A DNA stretch of 64,000 nucleotides from Pseudomonadota bacterium (GCA_018971485.1 JAGXAQ010000002.1:235706-299705), one strand, 5' to 3'; numbered from the stretch's first letter, positions 1 through 9,224 are shown. Notes: a model not told the origin generated them from the letters alone. Program-made: numbers and translations.

Positions 1-159
1 AGCTTAGTCAGCACCCCAATATCATTTTCAGGGTAATTTTCATATATTTTTTCCTCTAAGAACCTGTGATGCCACATTTCCTGTCGGATTCAAGCATGCG
101 TGGTTTTGTCCTAGGTCCCATGTTAAGATTTAAAGCAGTCTAACATTAGCCATATAATC

Positions 160-936
160 ATGTGCCAACTTCTTGGAATGAACTGTAACGTACCTACTGA
201 TATCTGCTTCTCTTTTGATGGTTTCAGCAAACGAGGAGGTGAAACAGGAGATCATCGAGATGGTTTCGGTATCGCCTTTTTCGAGGACAAGGGCGTAAAA
301 CTGTTTCTGGATTCCAAACCCACTATTGATTCTCCTATAGCAGAATATATTAAAACTCACCCCATTCATTCTCTCAATGTTATCGCGCATATCCGAAAAG
401 CAACCCAAGGAAAAATTACGCTAGAAAATTGTCACCCCTTTATAAGGCAAATGTGGAAAAAGAATTGGATTTTTGCACACAATGGAAACCTTGAACATTT
501 AGTTCCAACCTCAAATGGATATTATTCTGCCATTGGAGACACAGACAGTGAAACAGCCTTTTGCGACATGCTTAATCGTCTTTATGGCGAGTTTGGAAAT
601 CAGGAACCTCCAATTGAAATTCTGGCCCGAAAAATTCGGAACATAAGTCATGAAATTTCCACCTTTGGTTCATTTAACTATTTATTAAGCAATGGTGAAT
701 TCTTATTCTGTCACTGTTCAACCAAATTAACCTATATCGTCCGTCAGGCTCCCTTTTCAAATGCCCACCTGATAGATGAAGACATAACCGTAGATTTTAG
801 TCTAGTTACCACCAGCCAGGATCGGGTTGCCGTTATTGCTACAGAACCCCTAACAGATAACGAAATCTGGACAGACATACATCCGGGAGAACTTCTCATT
901 TTCAATCAAGGCCAACCTTTTCCAGCCAGATACTAG
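160..936 (+). CDS. Class II glutamine amidotransferase, YafJ type
   Basis: Predicted 258-residue cytosolic Ntn-type glutamine amidotransferase. Removing the initiator Met exposes Cys2, the expected nucleophile of class II (GATase2) domains. The family pattern is clear: a DHRDGFGIAF segment at residues 31-40, HIRKAT at 77-82, NCHPF at 90-94 and FAHNGNL at 105-111, which form the glutamine pocket. The length matches stand-alone YafJ-like proteins, so no synthetase domain is attached and the ammonia acceptor is unknown. The start is fixed because the catalytic Cys must be residue 2; no good Shine-Dalgarno is seen before it. The gene stands alone, followed by about 270 bp before a nitroreductase. 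Family assignment is firm, physiological role is not. Confidence 0.9.
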   Translation: MCQLLGMNCNVPTDICFSFDGFSKRGGETGDHRDGFGIAFFEDKGVKLFLDSKPTIDSPIAEYIKTHPIHSLNVIAHIRKATQGKITLENCHPFIRQMWKKNWIFAHNGNLEHLVPTSNGYYSAIGDTDSETAFCDMLNRLYGEFGNQEPPIEILARKIRNISHEISTFGSFNYLLSNGEFLFCHCSTKLTYIVRQAPFSNAHLIDEDITVDFSLVTTSQDRVAVIATEPLTDNEIWTDIHPGELLIFNQGQPFPARY

Positions 937-1203
937 ACAGCAAATAACTATATATAATTAATTACCTAAAAATCGAAATCACTCACAAGAATTACTTCAA
1001 ACAATCACATGCACCCAACACCCTGAAATAAAAAAAATTTTCCTTTCCGGGTTGTCAGCACAACACGATTTTTACGGGGCCGCAGAAAATAACCACCACA
1101 AAGCAAACCGAAAAACTCAAACCAAAAAGATCTCTCTCTTTTCAAGTAACTGTTAAGATAAATAGACTTTGATTTTTTACATCTGTTTTTCAAAGGCCTG
1201 ACT

Positions 1204-1794
1204 ATGAACGCTTCCATCTCAACATTACATGAAATTATCAGCAATCGGATTAGTAAAAGAGCTTTAAACCCCAGCTCAACCATCAACACTGAAACCCTGG
1301 TTCTTCTTGCTGAAGCAGCACGTTGGGCTCCATCCTGTAATAATGAACAGCCCTGGAGATTCATTTTCTGGAACAAGAGTCAAAACCTTAAAGCATGGGA
1401 GAATGCTTTCAGCTGCTTAGCAGACGGGAACAAAACCTGGGTCCAGAACGCCCCTGTCCTAGCTGTATCACTAGCCTATGAACTAAATAACAAGGGCTTG
1501 CCAAACAGATGGGCTCAATATGATACAGGTTCAGCCGCACAAAACCTGTGCCTACAGGCCACTGCCTTAGGCCTTATTGCCCATCAGATGGGCGGGTTTG
1601 ACTCCCAGCAACTCCGCAAAAACTTTCATTTACCTCACGAAATCACCCCTATGGCCATGATTGCTATTGGCTATCCAGGAGATGCACAACAGCTCCCTGA
1701 AAAATTGCGCCAACGTGAGACAGCACCTAGGGAACGACGCGCTTCCGGCGAGCTTTTCTTTAACTCAGAATGGGGCCAACCCTTAAAACGCTAA
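1204..1794 (+). CDS. Nitroreductase family protein
   Basis: A 196-residue FMN-dependent nitroreductase-fold protein, expected to reduce nitro compounds, quinones or similar acceptors with NAD(P)H as a cytosolic homodimer. The N-terminal NRISKRALN segment (14-22) matches the FMN-phosphate binding R-S-R-type motif. RWAPSCNNEQPWRF (40-53) is the conserved nitroreductase core, a Gly/Ala-rich helix follows at 106-124, and IGYPG (155-159) is the usual C-terminal motif. Substrate cannot be told from sequence. It is the last gene before the decayed insertion-element region. Confidence 0.88.
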   Translation: MNASISTLHEIISNRISKRALNPSSTINTETLVLLAEAARWAPSCNNEQPWRFIFWNKSQNLKAWENAFSCLADGNKTWVQNAPVLAVSLAYELNNKGLPNRWAQYDTGSAAQNLCLQATALGLIAHQMGGFDSQQLRKNFHLPHEITPMAMIAIGYPGDAQQLPEKLRQRETAPRERRASGELFFNSEWGQPLKR

Positions 1795-1963
1795 TCAAAC
1801 CAATCAAACAACATATTTGCCATCAAGATGTTTCGTCTCAACAACTGCTTCATAGAGCCATTTTACAGTTCGATTTCTACAGACACTAGCACGCCCCGTG
1901 TCCTTATGGGGCACAGCCTTGAAATCACTAATGAGGTCCACGCCTCATCACACGGACGGCCGG

Positions 1964-2105
1964 ATAGAACTGCTGAAAATGCTCAATTACATGACCCCAA
2001 GCGATGTGGTGATGGCAACATGAACTGACCTTCGGCCTGTTCGCGAACGCCAAGCAGAACACCGGCACTGACTTGCTGCTCCGCTCACTGGCCAAGCCAT
2101 GCTGA
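1964..2105 (+). pseudogene. IS4-family transposase fragment, frameshifted
   Basis: Two adjacent reading-frame pieces resemble the DDE core of IS4-family transposases. The first (1964-2023) reads IELLKMLNYMTPSDVVMAT and then hits a TGA. The second (2025-2105), one base out of register, reads LTFGLFANAKQNTGTDLLLR and ends in TGA. The pattern of helix, P-x-D-V-V-[LM]-A, aromatic segment, then G-x-D-L-L-x-R is the layout around the second catalytic Asp of this family; the Asp itself is missing at the junction. Neither the N-terminal domain nor the YREK region can be followed, so this is a remnant. The assignment is by recalled pattern, without a database search. Confidence 0.5.
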
Positions 2106-2374
2106 TACCGGCACCAGAACTGGCTGACGGATGTTGACTGTTCCAGGCAGTCTAGCCAGTAAGGAGCGTAACAACTTCCAAGCTCAAAGTTTGAGTTGCT
2201 CTATGCCAACCTGGAACAGGGCTATTTTTCAATAGCATATTACGTGGGGTTTTCACCAGCGCTCAAGACACACAGCCATAAAAAGAAATGATTAGCCTTG
2301 ATATCATGTCTAAAACTAGAACGGCCATTGAAACTATTGAAATATTCTTGGGCCGCGGTAACAGAATGCCTCAC

Positions 2375-2393
2375 AGATGTGTATAAGAAACAA
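2375..2393. repeat. Tn5/IS50-like inverted-repeat end
   Basis: The bases AGATGTGTATAAGA followed by AACAA match the 19-bp Tn5 mosaic end at 17 of 19 positions, with mismatches only at positions 15 and 19. Read this way the inner side of the repeat faces left, so the element would lie upstream, where the IS4-type transposase fragment is; the IS50 group belongs to the IS4 family. No partner repeat is visible near 1800-1960, so only one end would remain. A transposase-based library adapter artefact is an alternative, though two mismatches argue against it. Confidence 0.35.
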
Positions 2394-2773
2394 GATGGGG
2401 GCACTGGACATCTGGCGTCAAGATTTTCTGTAAGCTTGAGAAGAGATCGGTGAAAAGCCCAGATTCACGGCTTTACGGAAAATACTGTCAAAATGGCATA
2501 AAATATAAGAAAATCACCTAAAAAGGGGATTCCCACACATGCTGATCAACATCATGCGTATATCAACCGGCAATAAGCGGCAGGCAATCCATCTGCAGCA
2601 TAACGCCCTGCTCAGTGGCTGTGTCGATAAGCAGCCTCTGTTCAAGGATCATCGAGCCAGCAATAACCAAAACAATCGATATCGGAAAGCTGGCAGCGGT
2701 GATCGTCACACTCGACATAGGTGCTACGAAAAGGACGGTCTGTCGCAATTTCAGGATTCAGTAGAACGCCATC

Positions 2774-3952
2774 ATGATCCATAATGTCACAATCGCGCTT
2801 CTTAACGCCCTACTGCTTGCCATGTCAATGGGATGGGATATCCTTTGGGCACTGATACTCGGCTTCATACTATCGAGCCTGATTCAAGCAGTTGTCACCA
2901 AGGGCGAGATGAGCCATCTGTTACCAGATGCCGGATTACGCTCTATAGCAACCGCAAGCAGTCTCGGTGCAGCTTCCTCATCATGCTCTTACGCAGCAGT
3001 GGCACTTGCGCGGTCGATCTTTCGCAAAGGCGGCGACTTTACGGCGGCGATGGCCTTCCAGTTCGCCTCAACTAATCTTGTTCTTGAACTCGGTATCATC
3101 CTTGCCGTTCTGATCGGCTGGCAGTTCACTTTGGCTGAATTCATCGGCGGTCCGATTATGATCGCGCTGATGGTGCTTATGCTCCGTCGGGCGATGACGC
3201 AAAACCGGCTCAAGATAGCACACGACGAGGCAGCGCGAGGGCGACAGGGACGAATGGAAGGCCATGCGGCAATGGACATGTCGGTGAAAAACAATGGCTC
3301 CATTCTCACACGCGCACTATCGCCGAAGGGATTTACGGCGATCAGTCACTTCTTCATCATGAACTGGGCAAGCGTGTGGATCGACATTGTGCTGGGCCTG
3401 CTGATCTCCGGCGCACTCGGTGCCTGGGTGCCGCATTCCTTCTGGCAATCACTGTTCCTCGCACATCACCGTCTTGGATCCGCCCTGGTCGGGCCACTCA
3501 TCGGACCACTGGTGGCGATCGTCTCATTCGTCTGTTCAGTCGGCAATGTGCCACTCGCCGCCGTGCTCTGGAACGGCGGCATCAGCTTTGGCGGCGTGGT
3601 TGCCTTTATCTTCGCGGATCTAATCATTCTGCCGATCCTCGACATCTACCGCAAATACTATGGCTGGCGGATCGCTGCATTGTTATTTGTCGTGTTTTAC
3701 GCAGCGATGGCTGCGGCCGGATACATAATCGAACTATTGTTCGGAATGACCGGGCTGATTCCCACCCAACGTCATGCCACGGTCGCAATAGAGACAATCA
3801 GCTGGAACTACACCACAATGTTAAATATTGTTTTCATAGCTGCCGCTTTAGTCCTGATCTGGAAATTTATGCGCTCAGGAGGACCAGACATGCTGCGCAT
3901 GATGACTACACCACCCAGCAAAAATCACGGTCAAGATCACCATCATCACTAA
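2774..3952 (+). CDS. ArsP/YraQ-type permease with histidine tail
   Basis: A 392-residue polytopic inner-membrane protein of the predicted permease family that includes ArsP (organoarsenical efflux) and YraQ (PF03773-like). Both repeats of the family are visible: SSSCSYAA at 68-75 with the conserved Cys71, and CSVGNVP at 254-260 with Cys254, each followed by a G-rich helix; about eight to ten hydrophobic segments are present. A hydrophilic loop at about 145-175 carries His and Met, and the protein ends in four His after Gln-Asp, suggesting metal contact. Codons are visibly GC-richer than neighbours (37 G/C of 60 at 3481-3540 against 21 of 60 at 4381-4440), and decayed IS sequence lies upstream, so recent acquisition is likely. 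Substrate is not determined. Confidence 0.85.
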   Translation: MIHNVTIALLNALLLAMSMGWDILWALILGFILSSLIQAVVTKGEMSHLLPDAGLRSIATASSLGAASSSCSYAAVALARSIFRKGGDFTAAMAFQFASTNLVLELGIILAVLIGWQFTLAEFIGGPIMIALMVLMLRRAMTQNRLKIAHDEAARGRQGRMEGHAAMDMSVKNNGSILTRALSPKGFTAISHFFIMNWASVWIDIVLGLLISGALGAWVPHSFWQSLFLAHHRLGSALVGPLIGPLVAIVSFVCSVGNVPLAAVLWNGGISFGGVVAFIFADLIILPILDIYRKYYGWRIAALLFVVFYAAMAAAGYIIELLFGMTGLIPTQRHATVAIETISWNYTTMLNIVFIAAALVLIWKFMRSGGPDMLRMMTTPPSKNHGQDHHHH

Positions 3953-4295
3953 CAAATGCGGGATCAGGAAATATCATTTTTCTACCGGCGGGACTTGACA
4001 AGATGTTTACTGATTTCAACGAAACCTGTCTTTCACCCCCATGCCCTGTCAGGACTGCACCCAAAGCTTCCAGGGCTCAGTCTGCGTCTCGCGAACGACC
4101 TACCGGGTTTTGGTTCCCCCGATGACACTCACGCGTGACTTGTCGAAAAAAAGATCAGCCTTCACCGCAAGTTCACCCAAAAACAACTGTTCGATTCCTC
4201 GCAGGATACACCATGCTTGCCATGCCTCGAACGGCTATCTGGCAGACTAGGCAGTAAACAAAAACAGCCAAGGCCAGGAGTCATCTGGATGATAG
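3953..4295. other. Intergenic stretch with no convincing gene
   Basis: About 340 bp between the convergent permease and hda genes. Several short overlapping plus-strand frames exist (longest about 69 codons), but they lack a ribosome site, recognisable motifs or sensible composition. The GC content stays raised to about 4130 and then falls, so the right edge of the acquired segment probably lies here. No terminator hairpin stands out. Confidence 0.4.
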
Positions 4296-4961
4296 TCAGG
4301 ATACCGCTAAAATTTCACGCAGCAAAGCAAGGGTTATAGGTCGTTTTGTTTCCAATGAGGACATGAGGAGCGTATCCAGTAATTGAATCAATGAAGGCAT
4401 ATCACGCTGCGTATGATTAAGAAGATACTCAATGATCTCTGAGCTCACCTTTAAATCCCGAGAACGTGCATAAGCTGACAAAGCCTCCTTCTTATCCCAA
4501 TCTGTCAGACTATGCACATGAAAAACAAGCCCATACCCAAGACGGGTCGAAACATCAGGTCGTATCTTTAGCAATGAAGGGGCATTATCACCTGACAAAA
4601 GCAAATGACACTTGCCTTCTTTTACCTGATTAAGCAAGACAAACAAAGCGACCTGGCCTTCTGCATCTAATAAATGAGTATCATCAAGCGCCAGAAGATC
4701 ATGGCTTTCCAACCAACTCAGGTCAGGAATGTGGCCTGATTCAAAATAACCCGCTTTCTCACCTGACTCAATGAAGGCATTCACCGCCGCTTTAAGGAGG
4801 TGGCTCTTCCCACACCCTTTTTCACCCCAGATATAGACCCACTTTTCTCCCGTTTTGTGCCAATTGGCCAAATAAGCTAAAAGTTCTTGATTTACACCAG
4901 GAATGAAATCCGAAAAACTCGGCCCAGACAGGAAAGGAATATCAAGTAAAAGTTGACGCAT
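4296..4961 (-). CDS. hda: DnaA regulatory inactivator Hda
   Basis: A 221-residue AAA+ protein homologous to the DnaA ATPase domain. With the sliding clamp it stimulates ATP hydrolysis on DnaA and so prevents re-initiation. The N-terminal QLLLDIPF (3-10) is the clamp-binding peptide that separates Hda from DnaA. Walker A is GEKGCGKS (46-53), Walker B LLALDD (89-94), and the arginine-containing DVSTRLGYG segment (136-144) is the box VII region. There is no DNA-binding domain IV, and the length is normal for Hda. It is divergent from purM, an arrangement common in betaproteobacteria. Confidence 0.93.
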   Translation of the reverse strand: MRQLLLDIPFLSGPSFSDFIPGVNQELLAYLANWHKTGEKWVYIWGEKGCGKSHLLKAAVNAFIESGEKAGYFESGHIPDLSWLESHDLLALDDTHLLDAEGQVALFVLLNQVKEGKCHLLLSGDNAPSLLKIRPDVSTRLGYGLVFHVHSLTDWDKKEALSAYARSRDLKVSSEIIEYLLNHTQRDMPSLIQLLDTLLMSSLETKRPITLALLREILAVS

Positions 4962-5316
4962 ACCATTCTTCTTTTCAGCAAGATTATCTAAAATTTAAGA
5001 AAAATAACTGAAACAATATTTCATTACCAGCCCACTATAGCTCTTTCTGGCCCCGTCTTTTAAACCTCATTCGGTAGAAGTCTAGAAAAAGTAAATAAAG
5101 TGATAAAAACCGTGTCTATAAAAAAATCCTTACCTGCTTAAATTTATGCCATATACCCAGACCAGAACAAAGAACATAGATTACATTTTGGCGCTGAACA
5201 AACAGGTTATTCTTTCGGATATGATAAAATTAAAGACAATAAAACCTCTCAACAAAGAAACAGTATAATAAGCAAATTATCCGGGAAAATTAACCTGAAA
5301 GAAGAAAGAACCAATC
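4962..5316. other. Divergent hda-purM intergenic region
   Basis: About 355 A+T-rich bases between divergent hda and purM. It must hold promoters for both, and there are several TATA-rich stretches (for example around 5218-5232), but none has a clear -35 partner at standard spacing. No open frame, tRNA or riboswitch is recognised. A purine (PurR/guanine-type) element was looked for by eye and not seen. Confidence 0.4.
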
Positions 5317-6357
5317 TTGAACCCAACTAAAACCCCAATGAACTATCGTGAAGCAGGCGTAGATATTGATGCCGGTGATGCACTAGTTGAAGCCATAAAA
5401 CCGCATGCAAGGCGTACAATCAGACCTGAAATTTTAGCTGGGCTTGGAGGATTTGGCGGCCTTTGCACCTTACCATCAGGTTTACACGAGCCAGTACTTG
5501 TATCTGGTACAGACGGGGTAGGTACAAAACTTAAACTGGCATTTGAACTGGATCGCCATGATACTATCGGGATTGATTTAGTCGCCATGAGTGTCAATGA
5601 TATCCTTGTTCAAGGAGCTGAGCCTCTTTTCTTTCTTGATTATTATGCCTGCGGAAAGCTGGATGTTACTACTGCAACCCGGGTTATAGCAGGAATTGCG
5701 GAAGGTTGTACACAGGCAGGCTGCACCCTCATTGGAGGTGAAACTGCAGAAATGCCAGGCATGTATCCTTCAGGCGAATATGATTTAGCTGGCTTTGCAG
5801 TAGGTGTTGTAGAAAAAAGTAAAATTATCACCGGAAATACAATTACAAGTGGCGATATCCTTCTAGGTTTGGCATCCAACGGGCCTCACTCTAATGGATA
5901 TTCACTTATTAGAAAGATTATTGAACGCAACAAAATCAGGCTAACCGATACTTTTGGTCCAACAAGCTATGCCGACGCCCTGCTCGCTCCAACTCGAATT
6001 TATGTCAAACCCATTCTGAAGCTCATTCAACAGGCAACAGTTAAGGGGATTGCTCATATTACAGGAGGAGGCTTACTTGAAAATATCCCGCGAATTCTGC
6101 AATCACAATGGTGCGCACATATTAACGCATCCACCTGGAATCGGCCTGAAATTTTTGACTGGCTTCGTGAAGAAGGACAAATATCCCCACAGGAAATGTA
6201 TCGTACATTTAACTGTGGCATTGGCCTTGTTCTGGTTATTTCTCCAGACCAGCTGCAACGGGTCACCGAATTATTGGAACAATCCGGGGAAAGCGTCTTT
6301 AATATTGGCCAGATACAGTTACGTGCACCAAATGAACCCCAGGTCATCATAGCATGA
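5317..6357 (+). CDS. purM: Phosphoribosylformylglycinamidine cyclo-ligase PurM
   Basis: AIR synthetase, the fifth step of purine synthesis: ATP-dependent cyclisation of FGAM to AIR in the cytosol. The 346 residues carry TDGVGTK (65-71), the long signature [19 protein letters not shown] (91-109) and GGETAEMPG (140-148), all typical of PurM. The start shown is TTG at 5317, seven codons before an ATG at 5338 (MNYREAG). The TTG has a purine-rich GAAAGAAG stretch upstream, the ATG has none, and betaproteobacterial homologues often carry a short N-terminal extension. purN overlaps the stop by 4 bp, so the two are translationally coupled. Confidence 0.95.
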   Translation: MNPTKTPMNYREAGVDIDAGDALVEAIKPHARRTIRPEILAGLGGFGGLCTLPSGLHEPVLVSGTDGVGTKLKLAFELDRHDTIGIDLVAMSVNDILVQGAEPLFFLDYYACGKLDVTTATRVIAGIAEGCTQAGCTLIGGETAEMPGMYPSGEYDLAGFAVGVVEKSKIITGNTITSGDILLGLASNGPHSNGYSLIRKIIERNKIRLTDTFGPTSYADALLAPTRIYVKPILKLIQQATVKGIAHITGGGLLENIPRILQSQWCAHINASTWNRPEIFDWLREEGQISPQEMYRTFNCGIGLVLVISPDQLQRVTELLEQSGESVFNIGQIQLRAPNEPQVIIA

Positions 6358-6986
6358 AAAGCGGTGTCGTTTTAATATCGGGCCGTGGAAGTAATCTGAA
6401 GGCTATCCTCACTGCAAGACTCGATCTGGACATTCGATGTGTTATTTCAAACCGGCCCGAAGCGAAAGGGCTGGATATCGCTTTCTCACATCAGATTCCA
6501 ACCCGGGTCGTTAATCATCAAGCCTACCCCGACCGGCAACATTTTGATCGGGCTCTGGCAGAAACAATTGACCAATTCACGCCAGACTACATTATCCTTG
6601 CTGGTTTCCTGAGAATATTTACAGATACTTTCGTGTTACATTACAACAATCGCATGATTAATATTCATCCATCCTTGCTCCCTGCTTTCACTGGGTTGAA
6701 CACACATGCTCGAGCGTTAGCTGCAGGTGTTAAAGTACACGGCTGTACAGTTCATTTTGTAACACCAACACTTGACGTAGGCCCCATTATCATTCAAGCG
6801 GCAGTACCAGTCTTTCAAAATGATACAGAACAATCCCTTGCTCAACGTGTGCTAGAGCAAGAACATCTGATTTATCCAAAAGCACTCTCATGGCTCATTC
6901 ATGACCAGATTGAAATAAAACATGAATCAGTGCACCTCAAAACGCCTTTCTCTAGCGCACCTGCGCTTATCTCACCTTGGAACTGA
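6354..6986 (+). CDS. purN: Phosphoribosylglycinamide formyltransferase PurN
   Basis: Folate-dependent GAR transformylase (10-formyl-THF to FGAR), 210 residues, cytosolic. GRGSNL (10-15) binds the GAR phosphate. The catalytic triad is in place: Asn103 and His105 in [10 protein letters not shown] (103-112), and Asp141 in DVGPII. The usual GLHTH segment reads GLNTH at 114-118, a His-to-Asn change outside the triad. Its ATG overlaps the purM stop (ATGA). The following DUF3108 gene begins 1 bp after its stop, so the operon is purM-purN-DUF3108-RsmB-type methyltransferase. Confidence 0.95.
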   Translation: MKSGVVLISGRGSNLKAILTARLDLDIRCVISNRPEAKGLDIAFSHQIPTRVVNHQAYPDRQHFDRALAETIDQFTPDYIILAGFLRIFTDTFVLHYNNRMINIHPSLLPAFTGLNTHARALAAGVKVHGCTVHFVTPTLDVGPIIIQAAVPVFQNDTEQSLAQRVLEQEHLIYPKALSWLIHDQIEIKHESVHLKTPFSSAPALISPWN

Positions 6987-6987
6987 C

Positions 6988-7677
6988 GTGAAAAAACTTG
7001 TCTACCTGCTTTTTCTGACATCACTCCCGGCCATAGCTCAGACCCTTACCGTCCACGCAGTCTATAACGTAATGCGGGATGGCCTTCGCCTAGGTACGGT
7101 AACCGATGATTTTACCGTCCATAATGGCCACTATGAAATTAACAGTGTAACCAAGGCTGATGGACTGGTTGCTCTTCTAATGCCAAAACCTATCACAGCA
7201 AGAAGCCAAGGAACCCTAAAAAAATCCGGGCTGCATCCACTCCAATTCGATCAATGGCGCGGAGAAGCACCCGACAAGGATATTCACACCCGATTTCATT
7301 GGGCAAAACAGCAACTGGACATGACTTTTAATGGCAAAAGCATTATCGCCAAACTTGCCCCAAACGCCCAGGATCGCCTTAGCCTGATGTACAATTATTC
7401 GGTAACCCCATTACCCTCAGGAACATTCTCCATTCCGATGACCACCGGAAAAAAGATAGAAACCTATACCCTACGTAACAATGGGGCTGAAACCGTTCAG
7501 ACCTCTGCTGGTACATGGAAAGCAATTCATATATCACGCGTAACCCATCCAGGTAATAAAGGTCTGGACTTATGGCTAGCCCCGTCAGAGCATGACTTGC
7601 CTGTCAAGATAATCATCTACGATTCACACGGGGGTGCATTTAAACAAACCCTGGCCCAACTGAAAGTCACTCAATAA
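6988..7677 (+). CDS. DUF3108 family periplasmic protein
   Basis: A 229-residue exported protein of the DUF3108 family, function unknown. I place the start at GTG 6988, directly after the purN stop: it gives KKLVYLLFLTSLPAIAQ, a clean signal peptide with an AXA-type cleavage site near residue 18. Starting at upstream ATG codons inside purN would bury that signal. The mature part is beta-rich, as expected for this family (AVYNVMRDGLRLGT near the N-terminus, LWLAPSEHDLPVKI near the C-terminus). In many beta- and gammaproteobacteria this gene follows purN, which suggests coexpression but not a purine role. Confidence 0.85.
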   Translation: MKKLVYLLFLTSLPAIAQTLTVHAVYNVMRDGLRLGTVTDDFTVHNGHYEINSVTKADGLVALLMPKPITARSQGTLKKSGLHPLQFDQWRGEAPDKDIHTRFHWAKQQLDMTFNGKSIIAKLAPNAQDRLSLMYNYSVTPLPSGTFSIPMTTGKKIETYTLRNNGAETVQTSAGTWKAIHISRVTHPGNKGLDLWLAPSEHDLPVKIIIYDSHGGAFKQTLAQLKVTQ

Positions 7678-7679
7678 AT

Positions 7680-8951
7680 ATGTCTGTCCAATTATCCCCA
7701 TTTCGACTCGAAGCAACAGAGCTTGCGCTGTCCAACATACTCTCACTTCATGAACCAGTAGATTTATCTTTACATAAGTTATTTCGCTCCTTGCCCAAAC
7801 TTGGGGTACAAGACCGGTTTTTCGTCGCTGAAAACTGCTATACAATCCTAAGGTTTCTACGGCGACTCGAATGGATCTGCCAGGACAACATAACACCAAG
7901 ACGCATTTTTCTAGCAAATCTTTTATATTATCAAGGGTTTAGCATAAGAGAGATTTCCTCTCACATTCACTCCAAAGAAACAAAATGGCTAGAATACTCG
8001 CGCAACTTAACGCTTCCTGCCACCAATCCTGCCTTAACACTCAATCTGCCAGACTGGCTTTACATCAAACTATCTCAGATATTCGAACCGGAAGAACTTA
8101 CCCAACTCGCTTATAGTCTCAATTCACCAGCATCTCTTGACCTCAGAGTAAACAGTTTACTAGGACGCCGTCCTGAAATCTTATCAAGACTACAAAATAA
8201 AAATATCGCCTCTGCCCTCACTCCATATGCCCCTCTCGGTCTTCGTCTAGATAACAAGATGGATTTGGTGCATCTGGATCTTTTCAAGGAAGGGATTATT
8301 GAGGTACAGGATGAGGGGTCCCAGCTAATCTGTCAGCTCATGGAAGCTAAACGGCATGAACGTATTGCAGACTTTTGTGCGGGGGCGGGAGGAAAAAGCC
8401 TCGCTTTATCAGCCGACATGAAATCCAGCGGGCAAATTTATGCATTTGATATTTCAGAAAAAAGACTGGCGAAAATGAGGCCTCGCCTAAGACGATCTAC
8501 TTCAACCAATATTCAACCCATCCGGATTGAATCCGAGCATGATCCAAAGCTTGAGCGCTATCAAGCTCGCATGGATCGTGTTCTTGTGGATGCTCCTTGC
8601 TCTGGTCTAGGCACATTACGCAGAAATCCGGAACTTAAATGGCGCCAATCTCCCGATACAATTGCAAGACTCGTTCAGCAACAGTCATCTATACTCCATG
8701 CCGCAGCGCAAATGGTAAAGCCAGGAGGTAGGCTTGTCTATGCAACCTGCAGCTTATTAAAAGAGGAAAACCATCATCAGGTTGAAGCTTTCCTTGCCAA
8801 AAATTCAGAATTCAAATTAATCTCGGCCCAGAAAATCCTTCAGCGACAGCATATTGATCTTAATACGGGACCTATGCTCGAACTTTGGCCCCATCAACAT
8901 CATACGGATGGTTTTTTTGGGGCAGTAATGGAAAGAATCCGTCACGCCTGA
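7680..8951 (+). CDS. RsmB/NOP-type RNA m5C methyltransferase
   Basis: A 423-residue SAM-dependent RNA cytosine-C5 methyltransferase, probably acting on rRNA. The SAM-binding motif DFCAGAGGK is at 231-239. The two family cysteines are present: DAPCSGLG (Cys307) and YATCSLL (Cys357), the release and nucleophile cysteines of NSUN/RsmB enzymes. The N-terminal 150 residues resemble the helical NusB-like extension of RsmB-type proteins. Whether the target is 16S C967 (RsmB) or another site cannot be decided here. It starts 2 bp after the DUF3108 stop and closes the purM operon. Confidence 0.85.
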   Translation: MSVQLSPFRLEATELALSNILSLHEPVDLSLHKLFRSLPKLGVQDRFFVAENCYTILRFLRRLEWICQDNITPRRIFLANLLYYQGFSIREISSHIHSKETKWLEYSRNLTLPATNPALTLNLPDWLYIKLSQIFEPEELTQLAYSLNSPASLDLRVNSLLGRRPEILSRLQNKNIASALTPYAPLGLRLDNKMDLVHLDLFKEGIIEVQDEGSQLICQLMEAKRHERIADFCAGAGGKSLALSADMKSSGQIYAFDISEKRLAKMRPRLRRSTSTNIQPIRIESEHDPKLERYQARMDRVLVDAPCSGLGTLRRNPELKWRQSPDTIARLVQQQSSILHAAAQMVKPGGRLVYATCSLLKEENHHQVEAFLAKNSEFKLISAQKILQRQHIDLNTGPMLELWPHQHHTDGFFGAVMERIRHA

Positions 8952-9113
8952 ATGAAAACAAACCAGTCCCATGAAATTCAGATGAAAACCTACAGGTGAT
9001 TTCCAGCACTTGTTTGTCTAAAATTATGGCTACACAGATGCCCTGTTTCTCATTCTTCTAACTAATTAGTCGTTTTTAAAGGTAATTCCAGAAGAAAGCT
9101 TCTGTATAACGAC

Positions 9114-9141
9114 TTGCACTTAGCCGGAAATACCGTAAAAT
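9114..9141 (+). promoter_or_regulatory. Candidate sigma-70 promoter for desaturase
   Basis: TTGCAC at 9114-9119 and TAAAAT at 9136-9141 with 16-bp spacing, in the 270-bp gap before the desaturase. This gives a leader of about 75 nt to the chosen TTG start. The match is by eye only. Confidence 0.4.
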
Positions 9142-9224
9142 ACACCTCTGAACTAAAGAACCTAATATAAAAAGAATGGTGCAGTTGCACTGTTTATTTG
9201 TCGTCCTTAATAAAAGGAAACATC

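Larger units (their letters stand above)
1795..2773. other. Gene-poor accessory stretch with mobile-element debris
   Basis: About 980 bp without an intact gene. It contains two out-of-frame pieces of an IS4-type transposase (1964-2105) and a Tn5-like inverted-repeat end (2375-2393). The part from about 2540 to 2770 shows only short overlapping open frames on both strands. A 61-codon minus-strand frame there is rather hydrophobic and could be a scrap of a membrane protein, but I do not recognise it. The stretch separates the nitroreductase from the GC-rich permease and looks like the entry side of a small transferred segment. Confidence 0.5.

Noticed and set aside
153-158. TATAAT just before the YafJ-type gene as its promoter
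   Set aside because: It ends two bases before the ATG, so transcription would begin inside the coding region; treated as chance in A+T-rich sequence.
2539-2784. 81-codon plus-strand frame before the permease
   Set aside because: Polar, low-complexity translation without motifs, and the minus strand is also open; overlaps the permease start without coupling signals.
3376-4125. 249-codon frame overlapping the permease
   Set aside because: A shadow frame: Arg/Ser/His-rich translation caused by the GC-rich permease codons, with no family resemblance.
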